Made by a program: the position numbers and the translations under genes. Of a stretch of DNA of 64,000 nt, positions 34,189-42,796 are shown one piece after another. This stretch comes from Platerodrilus igneus (lineage: Eukaryota; Arthropoda; Insecta; Coleoptera; Lycidae), in assembly GCA_036346225.1 (NCBI GenBank), contig JARFIW010001458.1:124001-188000 (forward strand). The letters are read 5' to 3'. The stretch's first letter is position 1, and each line of letters opens with the position of its first letter. The notes under the pieces are model-generated. The model made no database searches and had not been told where the DNA came from. It saw only the letters and a program-made list of their open reading frames with translations.

Positions 34189-34491
34189 ATGTTCAGTACA
34201 AAATACAGCATAAATGTAGATACAATGATATCCATTAAAGACGGTAAAGTAATGTTTCAGCGGAGTTTGAGTGATGCTAGGATTAATATCGAACGTGGTT
34301 ATATTTATGGTGATGATGTTGGATCATGTTATGACGACTCCAGGTGGATAAAGTTGCAACAAGCATGGACTGTTTGTGACCAATTCGACCGGAATCAAAT
34401 AAATCACCATGAATTATTGGATAAATTTGAAGAGTTAAATTTATTGCGAGACTTTATGGAATGCTTTTTGAGCTATATAGAAAAATTATAA
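34189..34491 (+). CDS. unknown Polinton ORF (100 aa)
   Basis: First ATG in the frame is 34189; the frame is open from 34117 without an earlier ATG. The product has no recognised domain. The middle reads KVMFQRSLSDARINIERGY and the C-terminus is helical and leucine-rich (LLDKFEELNLLRDF). A polyadenylation-like AATAAA follows at about 34534. It is the first rightward gene, so it may be regulatory or early, but that is only positional inference. Confidence 0.5.
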   Translation: MFSTKYSINVDTMISIKDGKVMFQRSLSDARINIERGYIYGDDVGSCYDDSRWIKLQQAWTVCDQFDRNQINHHELLDKFEELNLLRDFMECFLSYIEKL

Positions 34492-34619
34492 TTGTAAAAG
34501 TTTTGTATGTGTATTTTATGGTTAAAATTTATAAATAAAAATGTTAATATAATTCGAATATTTATCATTCTAAGTCACCTGAGTACAATTTACGCATGCG
34601 CAACAACAATTCTGAAACA

Positions 34620-34656
34620 TTTAAAAGGACGAGCTGCATAGGATTCCTTCTCAGTC
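34620..34656 (+). promoter_or_regulatory. probable core promoter (TATA-like plus arthropod Inr)
   Basis: TTTAAAAG at about 34620-34627 and TCAGT at about 34651-34655, 31 bases apart, then ATG at 34682. TCAGT is the arthropod initiator consensus. This supports transcription by host RNA polymerase II. Confidence 0.45.
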
Positions 34657-34681
34657 ATCTCGGTGAAATCAGTGCAAAGCA

Positions 34682-35482
34682 ATGGAGTCTGTAGATGTTA
34701 ATGATGCACAAGTTTCGTATACCGAAAATCTGAATAATAAGTTTACGTATAGTTTAAGTGAATTGGGCGAACACCCTCATAATGTGGAAATTGGGTTTGT
34801 TATAAACCAGACAATAAAACCCGTATTACGATTGGTGTGTAGCAAGAAATATTGTGGCAACCATGTTCTGGAATTGACATACGAAAATTGGTTGGTATTT
34901 ACAAATTTTCAAGTGGAATTTCAAATCAACGTATTTTCTCGTGACGTGCTAAACAGTCGATTAAATGGTGTACCCTAAATGGAAGATCTACACATACAAC
35001 TAGGAGGGCCGTTTTTTATCACTCTATCGCCAGTGTATGGAACAACCGATGACGAAACGTTCCAGTTAAAAATAATAGTGGGTAATAGTTCGATAGTTAT
35101 AAACGAATTGGAGTGCCGTAAACTATTCCATATGCGAGAGTTGTTTGAGTATCAACTTAAGCAGTTGAAAAGTCGTGACTTCCCAGCATTATACAGCGAA
35201 TTAGTAGGGTTTGTTGTTAGTTCTAATTTAAATGATTGCGATCGGTTTAATACTCTAACTGAAGGGGAGAAACGAATTAAAATCTTAATTGAAGGTGAAG
35301 TTCGAATTGGCAATATTTTATTCTACAACGAATTGAATCAGAGCGCCCTAAATGCATTGGAGCTGGTTATATGTTTTCCGGATATATTTGTGCAACACGT
35401 GATGCGTACAAGAACATTAGTGGAAATGTTTAGACGTTTAAATTTGTCGGAATCTGAAGATTCTGGTTATGGTGATAACTAG
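34682..35482 (+). pseudogene. unknown Polinton ORF split by one in-frame stop
   Basis: Two open pieces, 34682-34978 (98 aa, MESVDVNDAQ...) and 34979-35482 (167 aa, MEDLHIQLGG...), lie in the same frame and are separated only by a TAA at 34976-34978 that is followed directly by ATG. Either one protein of about 266 residues has been hit by a nonsense change, or two proteins are translated by stop-start coupling. No family was recognised. The second piece looks mixed alpha/beta and ends in an acidic tail (SESEDSGYGDN). Confidence 0.5.
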
Positions 35483-35631
35483 AAAGAGTATTTTATAAAA
35501 GACAGTCCAAGAGACGTGGATGTAAATGTATTGTTATTATAAATATATTGTAAATTTTTTTGAAAAAAGTATAAATAGACTTGCTGTTGTTTATATATTT
35601 AGTATAGTTTGAGATTTTTTTGAGTAAACAC

Positions 35632-36392
35632 ATGATTATCTGTTCTGGAGAGGGTTTAATCAACAGCGCTATAAACAGGTTACCGTTTGAGCTGCATATT
35701 CCAGTACTGCGGTCCTGGTACAAAGTTGAATGAGCGCTTAGCAAGAGGTGATCCTAGAATAAAACGAATTAGATAAATTTTGTAAAGATCACGACATTGC
35801 ATACTCCAAGTACCCCGACGATCTTCCAGCCAGACACCGAGCAGATAAAATTTTAGAAGAAGAAGCCAGGGGGAGAGTTAAGTCTAAAAACGCAAAGTTT
35901 GGGGAAAAAGCTGCAGCTTGGTTTGTGACAAACGCTATGAAAGCGAAGAGAAAAATGGGTATGGGCTTAAAGAAGAGAATAAGTTTCAAAGGCGGATTTT
36001 TGAAGAAAATACGATCCGCAGTAGACCGAGTTGGTTCCGACAACTTGAAAAAGCTGTTAGATGTTGGTATTCTAATTGGTAAAAAAATCATAAAAGGAGC
36101 CGGTGGGAAAAGCAAAATTAAAGTCCCACGTATTATACCCGTTCCACAGAAAGGAGGTTCTCTGCCATTGATTTCGATATTCGCGGGACTAAGTGCCCTA
36201 GGGGCGCTAATGGGTGGTGCTGCGGGGATAGCTAAAGCAGTAAATGATGTCAAGACAGCCAATGAACAGCTTAAGGAGAGCGAACGACACAACAGATCTA
36301 TGGAAGCCATTACTGTTGGGAAAAAAGGAAATGGAATGTTTCTAAAACCATACAAAAAAGGCACAGCATTATTCTTGAAACCATACAAATAG
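35632..36392 (+). pseudogene. PLA2-like / minor capsid protein, frameshifted
   Basis: Starts at ATG 35632. In successive frames it shows the calcium-loop motif YCGPGT (about 35710) and the catalytic HDIAY motif (about 35790), the signature of parvovirus-type phospholipase A2 domains that help virions cross membranes. After that the frame is clean to 36392: a basic region (KAKRKMGMGLKKR), a glycine/alanine-rich hydrophobic stretch (SIFAGLSALGALMGG), and a C-terminal pair of FLKPYK repeats. PLA2 domains of this kind are reported in adintovirus/Polinton relatives, as I recall. Frame breaks lie near 35700 and 35775. The stop at 36390 may also be premature, since a similar repeat word continues in frame beyond it. 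Confidence 0.72.
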
Positions 36393-36408
36393 GGCGTGGT
36401 ATTTGTAA

Positions 36409-36783
36409 AAAAGTATCAAAAAACTAAGCAAGTTACCTCGAAGAGCTCTCACCGATGTAGATATAAGGAAACACGCATCTAACATTCCTCATTTTCGCAA
36501 CGTCTTTTCTAGAGATCAGTTACAGAAGATTAGACCGCATGTCAACGAATCGGGTGTGATTAATTTGGATACCACCAAAGGTTCGGGCACACATTGGGTG
36601 GGGTACCGAAAACGCCGAAATAGTGCGTATTACTACGATTCGTTTGGAGACTTGAGACCGCCGGAAGAAGTAAAGAGATTTTTTCGAGGTTGTAAAGTTT
36701 ACTACAACAGTGTACCGGAGCAGACTTACAACACATACAATTGTGGACATTTAGTGTTAAAGTTTCTTAGTGACAATGGCTAA
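36409..36783 (+). CDS. adenain-like cysteine protease (Polinton PRO)
   Basis: A maturation protease of the adenovirus-protease (C5/Ulp1-like) type that would cleave capsid precursors. The frame is open from 36409 for 124 residues, with catalytic His62 (GTHWVGY), Asp77 (YYDSFG), Gln105 and Cys112 (NCGHLVLKFL). The N-terminus LPRRALTDVDI resembles that of the family, but the frame has no upstream ATG. Translation may start at a non-ATG codon, by coupling to the preceding gene, or an ATG may have been lost. Its end overlaps the start of the penton gene by 14 bp. Confidence 0.85.
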   Translation, partial: KSIKKLSKLPRRALTDVDIRKHASNIPHFRNVFSRDQLQKIRPHVNESGVINLDTTKGSGTHWVGYRKRRNSAYYYDSFGDLRPPEEVKRFFRGCKVYYNSVPEQTYNTYNCGHLVLKFLSDNG

Positions 36784-37508
36784 AACCGTGAGCGTGTTCG
36801 GGTATGGTAATGTCATATCAACAGGATCCATTTACCCACCAATTAAATTGAAACAGGACGGTGAATATGCTTTGGGTCTAGTGGGACTGTACACTTGTAA
36901 CACTGTGCAAAACATACATTCAGGAAACAACATATTATACTTTAACGATCCAGAGCATCGCAGAATAACCATTGAACCTGGATCATACGAATTAGAAGAA
37001 ATAAATGCATATATACAGGATGTTTTCAAAAAATGGTTCAGTCAGAAGCCGGACATCAACGAGAACATTGAAAATATTTTAAACTGAGTGCCAACAATAA
37101 TACATTAAAGTGTTCTATACGAAGCAGTATACCGATTGATTTTGGGGCAAACCGTAAAAACAATATTGGAAGCATCTTGGGGTTTACCAACCGCAAATTG
37201 GCCGCAGATACCGTACATATCGCTAATCAGCAAGTGAACATAATATCGGTCTCAAACATTTTGTGGAAACCAATATCACCAGCGGATCGTTCAGAAACAA
37301 TTTTCTTACCCACAGCATATTCGAATTCAGTCTATCTGTACCACCCGGGTATAATCTGAAAAAGGAGCCTAACCACGTTATATATTATCCGCTGAGCGTG
37401 ACAGAAATTGATAATATTACAATCAGACTAGTCGATCATTTGGGTGAATTGGTAAACTTTTCCCCGGAAACATACACCTGTGTAAGACTGGAAATAAAAA
37501 GTAGTTGA
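36770..37508 (+). pseudogene. minor capsid (penton) protein, two frameshifts
   Basis: Single jelly-roll penton of Polintons, which would occupy the virion vertices. It starts MTMAKTVSVFGYG at 36770, overlapping the protease. Typical segments are YALGLVGLYTCNT and IEPGSYELEEINAYI in the first frame; after a break near 37080, IGSILGFTNRKLA in the second; after another near 37255, IFEFSLSVPPGYN and YPLSVTEIDNITIRLVD in the third, ending at 37508. The total fits a protein of about 245 residues. The strings match recalled Polinton penton proteins well. The two frameshifts make this copy non-functional. Confidence 0.82.
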
Positions 37509-37510
37509 AA

Positions 37511-37672
37511 ATGCCTATCGATTTTGTATATAAAGCACGCTACAACACCCCCAGACGATTAGAAGTGAATACGACGTCAAAGCGTCAAGTTGTCGAGGGA
37601 CTTACAGCAGAAAAAATACGTTTCTTAAAATCTTTGGGATTAAAAGTTATAAATGATGGGAGGCAGAAGTAA
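37511..37672 (+). CDS. small basic ORF (53 aa) overlapping the capsid gene start
   Basis: MPIDFVYKARYNTPRRLEVN... ends RQK. It starts two bases after the penton stop and its last 20 bases overlap the start of the major capsid gene in another frame. The tight packing and its recurrence in related elements (from memory) suggest a genuine small structural or core protein. It is rich in Arg and Lys. Confidence 0.55.
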   Translation: MPIDFVYKARYNTPRRLEVNTTSKRQVVEGLTAEKIRFLKSLGLKVINDGRQK

Positions 37673-38951
37673 ACGCAGCTTAGATCTCCACGGTGATGAA
37701 AACGTTAAACTTGGAAGGCTTAAATATGAGGACGTACCCAAATTGGATGTGTTTGGAGGTTATAAATTAGACGAAACCATAATAAAGGAAGATTATTATA
37801 CATATCTTCCCTTTACATTGAACGCAGAAAACAACGATCGAATTTCAATTGAAATCCAGAGCAGTGATAACATCACATACCCTTATGAAAGTTTCATATT
37901 TATAAAGGGTACCTATAAGCCTACGGAAACATTAAGGGAAGCGTCAACAACTGGAGACCCAATTAGAGCAGCAGAACCAGACCCTAAAGCTTACGAGTTT
38001 ACTAGAAATGCACCATATTTTCTGTTTGAGGAAATTCAATACAAATTGGGTAATAATCAAATAATAGATGTCTGCCGAATCCCTGGAATTACAAGAACTA
38101 TTAAAGGTTTAGTATCCATGGAAGAATCAGAAACAAAATCTATTATACATACCGGGTGGAAGTCAGATACCATATTCCAAGATGGGCGGTTTAGTTGTGC
38201 TATACCGGTAAACACCATTTTTGGGTTTTTTGAAGATTACAAGAAAACTATCGTCAACATGCCTCAAGAGCTGATTTTAATCAGATCCAAGTCGGACGCA
38301 AATTGCTACAAGTCGATTGGAAATACAGTAACGTTCAAAATACAACGTATTTCATGGGAGGTTCCGCATATAACATTAAGCGACTTTGCCAAGGCGTCGC
38401 TGCTTTCGGAAATGCAAAATCAATCATCTATAATGGTTGCATTCAGAAAATGGGAACTACACGAATTATGGAGAATTAAAGTATCGAACGAAACAGAGAA
38501 GGCTCGGTGGATATTACTGGCGCTGCAAAATGGAAAATATGATAAGAAAGAAGAAAATGCTACAAGCTTTACGAATGCCAATATAACCAATGTCAAAGTG
38601 TTTTTAAACTCTCAGATGTTCCCTCAAGGTCGATTAAATTTGGATTTCGAGCAGAATGACTACTTGCCATCGTACCTGTCTTATGCATCTTTTATGGAAA
38701 AATACTATCCGAACAAATCGTCAAATAAATGTTTAATGAACTACAACAGGTTTAAGGAATCACCTGTCTTTGTAATCGACTGTCGTCATCAATTTGAAAG
38801 CATCAAGGATGCGACGGTTGATGTAAGAATGGAATTAGAAGCTTCAAGAAATTTTGAACCGTCGATGAAGGCTTATGCTTTAATTATACATGACTCTATG
38901 TTTGAATATAATCCGTTTACGGAAATTGTTAATAGATTTATTCACAATTAA
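37653..38951 (+). CDS. major capsid protein (double jelly-roll)
   Basis: 432 residues, complete, from MMGGRSKRSLDL. It lies between the penton gene and the packaging ATPase, the usual Polinton position, and has the usual length. Strings such as LDVFGGYKLDETI, ISIEIQSSDN, FEEIQYKLGNNQIID and LEASRNFEP agree with recalled Polinton hexon-type capsid proteins, which form the hexameric capsomers. The frame has no breaks. An AATAAA follows at about 38972. Confidence 0.88.
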   Translation: MMGGRSKRSLDLHGDENVKLGRLKYEDVPKLDVFGGYKLDETIIKEDYYTYLPFTLNAENNDRISIEIQSSDNITYPYESFIFIKGTYKPTETLREASTTGDPIRAAEPDPKAYEFTRNAPYFLFEEIQYKLGNNQIIDVCRIPGITRTIKGLVSMEESETKSIIHTGWKSDTIFQDGRFSCAIPVNTIFGFFEDYKKTIVNMPQELILIRSKSDANCYKSIGNTVTFKIQRISWEVPHITLSDFAKASLLSEMQNQSSIMVAFRKWELHELWRIKVSNETEKARWILLALQNGKYDKKEENATSFTNANITNVKVFLNSQMFPQGRLNLDFEQNDYLPSYLSYASFMEKYYPNKSSNKCLMNYNRFKESPVFVIDCRHQFESIKDATVDVRMELEASRNFEPSMKAYALIIHDSMFEYNPFTEIVNRFIHN

Positions 38952-39102
38952 ATATTTTGTATATATTTTTAATAAAATTGTATAAAAGCAAGGAATTAAT
39001 TTGTTTCAATTAGTCTACTTTTATTTGTCGAATGGTGAGCATCTCCCACTCTGTACATAAGTTCTAGTTATTTTAGAGCGAATTTACCTCCATCAGAATA
39101 AG

Positions 39103-39178
39103 GTGAAATTGCCTTATAGAGTGAAATTGCCCCGTAGAGTGAAATTGCCCCATAGGGTGAAATTACCCCATAGAGTGA
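39103..39178 (+). repeat. 18-bp minisatellite (GTGAAATTGCCCCATAGA), about 4 copies
   Basis: Directly upstream of the ATPase ATG. It keeps the ATPase frame open, reading VKLPHR repeats, but has no ATG of its own. It may lie in the 5' leader or encode an extension with a non-ATG start. Confidence 0.85.
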
Positions 39179-39204
39179 AAGTGTCTCCGACAGTATTGGT
39201 TAGC

Positions 39205-40089
39205 ATGGTTCGCAATTACATAAGAAAACGAAATAGTGGATACAGTAACGAAGCATTAGAAAAAGCTTTAGAAGAAGTTCGGCTGGGTAAATCAAGTATT
39301 TACTCCATCAGTAAAAAATATAATATACCGAAAGAGACGTTAAGCTATCACCGCAAGCAACAACAAAAGCAAGCGTACGCTCGAAGCAATATGGAGACTG
39401 CGAAACAAGAACTTAAAATACCTATACAGAATTATGATAACTTTGCTATTGCTAGTGCAAGAGAGGATGGTAAACATGGTTCATTGTTCCCGTCTAACAT
39501 ACGAGCTATCTTCGCGGGGCCATCGAGTTGTGGGAAGACTAACGCTTTAATATCGCTGATCCTGCACGAGAACGGTCTTAGATTCCAAAATGTGTATGTA
39601 TTTTCGAAAAGTTTATATCAACCGAAATACGAATTGTTAAGAAACGTTTTAACACCATTAAAAGAAGAAATTGGGTACCATGAGTTTGAAAATTACGATG
39701 ATTTGATCGAACCCGGAAATACCAAAGAAGATACAATTATGGTTTTCGATGATATACCTGTAAACGAGCAAAGTAAAATCACTCAATTTTTCTCGTTCGG
39801 CCGACATAAAGCAAAAGATTCGTTCTATCTATGTCAAACTTACGCTAGTGCCTTAAAACATAGACTCAGAGATAACACCAATGTAATCGCATTATGGAAA
39901 CAGGATGACACAAACCTTCGCCATATCTTTTCGGATCATATAAGTGGTGACATGACATATCCGAAATTTAAAGAAATGTGCTTACAGTGTTGGGGTGACT
40001 CAAAACATAATTTTATAACTGTTGTGAAAGATTTTGATTTGGGTAAGGGACGGTATCGGAAGAATTTCGACGAGTATATAAATATTTGA
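39205..40089 (+). CDS. packaging ATPase (FtsK/HerA type) with N-terminal helix-turn-helix
   Basis: 294 residues from ATG 39205, the first ATG in the frame. Residues about 13-50 (YSNEALEKALEEVRLGKSSI ... ETLSYHRK) look like a pipsqueak-type DNA-binding helix-turn-helix. Residues 105-112 are the Walker A GPSSCGKT, and 177-184 are Walker B TIMVFDDI. Downstream are FSFGRHKAKDSFYLCQTYA and LWKQDDTNLRHIF, characteristic of Polinton genome-packaging ATPases. It would pump DNA into the capsid. The frame is intact. Confidence 0.88.
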   Translation: MVRNYIRKRNSGYSNEALEKALEEVRLGKSSIYSISKKYNIPKETLSYHRKQQQKQAYARSNMETAKQELKIPIQNYDNFAIASAREDGKHGSLFPSNIRAIFAGPSSCGKTNALISLILHENGLRFQNVYVFSKSLYQPKYELLRNVLTPLKEEIGYHEFENYDDLIEPGNTKEDTIMVFDDIPVNEQSKITQFFSFGRHKAKDSFYLCQTYASALKHRLRDNTNVIALWKQDDTNLRHIFSDHISGDMTYPKFKEMCLQCWGDSKHNFITVVKDFDLGKGRYRKNFDEYINI

Positions 40090-40128
40090 CATTATTCAAA
40101 AAAAAAGTTAGTTCCCATCCAAAGTTTC

Positions 40129-41047
40129 ATGATGACGGACGTTAACAATTTTATTGCGAATAAACGCAGTCTTCATCTTATGCAGGATGCTGTACGAAAA
40201 AAGTTTGTAGCGTACAAAAAGGGTGACACCGCATCTCAGCAAAAATTCAAAGAGGTGCACAAACAATTGATTGATCCCTTGCAAATAACCGCTTCCCAGT
40301 TGCAATCGATCACCGAAAAAATTCCCACACCTACAACAAAGGTTAAAGTCGAAAACATGGACGTACCTATAAAGAAAATTAAACAACTCGTTCCAGAAGA
40401 ACCGTTCCATCTTTACTATGCGGATGTGTTAGCTAGAGACGAAGACGAAAATATTGACAAATCAATTTATGGAGTAAAGTATAATGTGGAAACCGATACA
40501 TGGAGTTTGTGGAAAAGTGTATTGATAATTAACCCGGAAACTAGCGATATAACATTAAACAATGTGATATATCCAGGTACGAGGGGTTTATACAAATTGC
40601 TGGTTTACAAAGACATCAGCCCCGAAGATGGCGGTTTCAATTTGCATGAAGATTTGCCGAATTACTTGGAAATGATCAAATCTGCGTCGATTTTGAGAAG
40701 AAAGTTTAACCCATTTGCGGTGCATGATTTAAGCGGATTCCCAACAAATAACAAAAGTTTAACAAATATGTGCAAAATATCTCACCGAATTTCAGAGGAA
40801 TCCCGAAAGAAAACAGCCAAAGAGAAGAAAACAGTCTAAGGGATCGGGTTTAGGCTTTTCTAATCGGTTTTACAAAAGTTTAAATTCAAAGCCGGTGCAA
40901 TATGTCTACTGGAATAATGTACATGAACTTGTGGATCGGCTGAGATTGTTGAACGCATCCAACCGAGCTGGAAATACAAGCGAGGAAAACATTAACGAGA
41001 TGGTGTCCATAATAGAAGAGTTGAGAGAAGAAGGTATAATACAGTGA
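40129..41047 (+). pseudogene. conserved Polinton protein of unknown role, one frameshift
   Basis: The first frame (40129-40839, 236 aa) has VYPGTRGLYKLL-type and SASILRRKFNPF segments. The second frame, from about 40840, continues YWNNVHELVDRLRLL and ends IIEELREEGIIQ at 41047. I recall proteins joining these two parts (GT.GLYEL followed by VYW..P.ELVDRL) as a single gene in many insect Polintons, so a frameshift near 40835 is likely. Function unknown; it is always found with capsid and packaging genes. Confidence 0.65.
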
Positions 41048-41075
41048 GTTCAGTAAATAATTACACAGTTTTAAA

Positions 41076-41750
41076 ATGCCTATCGGTCGCTTCGGACGTT
41101 CAGAGCGTAAAGATGCTGATATTCGACGCGGTCCTCCAGGTCGAGGATTTGTGCTAACGTTGGATGGTGATGGCTACGATATGCAGCAAAGAAGGTTAGT
41201 GAATTCATCAGACCCTAAAGAAGATAGTGATTGTGTTAATCAGAGGAGTACTATAGTATTCAAGTCTGGAGAAGAAACAATTAGTTTTCGTAAAAGAAGG
41301 TTAGTTGATGTAATGGATCCTAAAGACGATAGTGATTGTGTTAATAAGAAATCTGTAATCAAGCTCGTGAATCAAGCCTTTTCATACTGTCTAAAAAGTT
41401 CTGATGATATACAGCGTAAAGATAAAGCCTTCAATGCAAGAAACCAGCGTATCGCAATGCTTGCTCAACCAGTTGAGCCATCTGATGCAGTTAATAAACA
41501 ATATGTAAATGAAAAATTGGATAAGCTTGTATCTGACTTTAAAACGTTTATACAGTTTTTTATTAATTTAACTGCAACTTTTGAGACAAATGAGAAGGAG
41601 CTCGGTCTTGCAATAGCATCGATTTACGAGGCGTCACCAGCAGCTATAAAAAACAAATACTACAAACCAAAGCTTCAATTTATGTCAAAGGTGCAATTGG
41701 ATAAAGATAACCCTATTAGTTTAGCAACAGTGTTAAGCAAAAATGAGTAA
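41076..41750 (+). CDS. fibre-like repeat protein
   Basis: 224 residues. A motif of about 22 residues occurs three times: RRLVNSSDPKEDSDCVN (about 39-55), RRLVDVMDPKDDSDCVN (74-90) and QRIAMLAQPVEPSDAVN (124-140). The pattern (R-L/I ... DP ... DAVN) is the repeat typical of trimeric phage tail fibres and related fibre shafts. The second half is helical, ending KVQLDKDNPISLATVLSKNE. The basic N-terminus could dock to the capsid. I infer a virion fibre or receptor-binding role. ATGAGTAA at the end overlaps the integrase start. The frame is intact. Confidence 0.55.
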   Translation: MPIGRFGRSERKDADIRRGPPGRGFVLTLDGDGYDMQQRRLVNSSDPKEDSDCVNQRSTIVFKSGEETISFRKRRLVDVMDPKDDSDCVNKKSVIKLVNQAFSYCLKSSDDIQRKDKAFNARNQRIAMLAQPVEPSDAVNKQYVNEKLDKLVSDFKTFIQFFINLTATFETNEKELGLAIASIYEASPAAIKNKYYKPKLQFMSKVQLDKDNPISLATVLSKNE

Positions 41751-42672
41751 AGAAATCATCGTTAAGGAATTATTTAAACCTGCAAGAAAAAATTTTCAGT
41801 GTCGTCATACAAATCTGAAACATGTGAAACGTGATCTTATCCAATCGGACTTGTGCGAAATACAGCCTTACTCGCGTGTGAACAATGGGTACAGATATAT
41901 TGTAATAGCAGTGGACTGTTTCACAAAATATGCTTTAGCAGAACCTTTAAAAAATAAAACTGGATCAGAAGTTACAAATGCTATGAAAAAAATATTGGAC
42001 AAAATGCTGCAAGGAGAAAATAACGTAAAAATCAATCTACAAACGGATTTTGGGAAAGAGTACTACAACCGCTGGTTTAAAAATCTTATGCAAAAATATA
42101 AGATAAACCATTACTCCACGTATTCCGCAATCAAAGCTAGCATGGTCGAGCGGTTGATTAGAACAATCAAAAACAAATTGTACAGAAGATTTTACTTGCA
42201 AGGCAGTCATAAATGGGCGAATATTTTGCCTAAGGTTATGGAAGAATACAATAGTACACCGCATCGAGCTATTAACATGACACCTATGGAGGCAGAAGAA
42301 CATCCGGAAAGAATAAAACTTTACACCGCTAACAGCGTTTCTAAAAGTCACAAGAAGTTGTATAAGGTTGGAGACATTGTGCGTATATCAAAATATAAAG
42401 CAGTATTCGATCGAGGATTTCACCCAAACTGGGGTACAGAACTATTCAAAATTGTTAAAGTACAACAAACGAGACCGACAACCTATCTGCTACAAGATTT
42501 GGAAGGTCGGCCAATTCTAGGTGCTTTTTACGGCGATGAAATTCAGCTCACAGCAGCACCCGACACGTACTTAGTGGAAAAAGTTTTACGGAAACAGAAG
42601 CACGGGCGCGAATTATTAGTGTCGTGGTTGGGGGATGGTAAAAGTTGGATTAAGAAAACAGACTTGCTTTAG
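41743..42672 (+). CDS. retroviral-type integrase (DDE) with chromodomain
   Basis: 309 residues, from the ATG overlapping the previous stop. The catalytic triad is Asp36 (LIQSDLCE), Asp102 (QTDFGKEY) and Glu136 (SMVERLIRTIK). Residues about 270-309 (YLVEKVLRKQ...LLVSWLG...SWIKKTDLL) form a chromodomain. It would join the TIR ends to target DNA and make the 6-bp duplication. The usual N-terminal His/Cys zinc-binding domain of Polinton integrases is missing; the frame starts close to the linker (LFKPARKNF). The catalytic core is intact. Confidence 0.9.
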   Translation: MSKEIIVKELFKPARKNFQCRHTNLKHVKRDLIQSDLCEIQPYSRVNNGYRYIVIAVDCFTKYALAEPLKNKTGSEVTNAMKKILDKMLQGENNVKINLQTDFGKEYYNRWFKNLMQKYKINHYSTYSAIKASMVERLIRTIKNKLYRRFYLQGSHKWANILPKVMEEYNSTPHRAINMTPMEAEEHPERIKLYTANSVSKSHKKLYKVGDIVRISKYKAVFDRGFHPNWGTELFKIVKVQQTRPTTYLLQDLEGRPILGAFYGDEIQLTAAPDTYLVEKVLRKQKHGRELLVSWLGDGKSWIKKTDLL

Positions 42673-42796
42673 CATCATCCAGATAATTACCCGGTTGAAA
42701 AAAAATCATAAAAGGAGGAGGTAAAGTCCCTTAACTGGATATATAGGAGAGATTTGCTTAGAACCCCATTCCCATTCGTGATTTGAAGCAGGAAGC

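Noticed and set aside
35789..36388. 199-residue open frame on the minus strand
   Set aside because: It is the antisense of the PLA2/minor capsid gene, which has clear family motifs.
37140..37360. Separate small gene at 37177-37359
   Set aside because: Its sequence is the middle of the penton protein in a shifted frame, so it is a piece of the broken gene.
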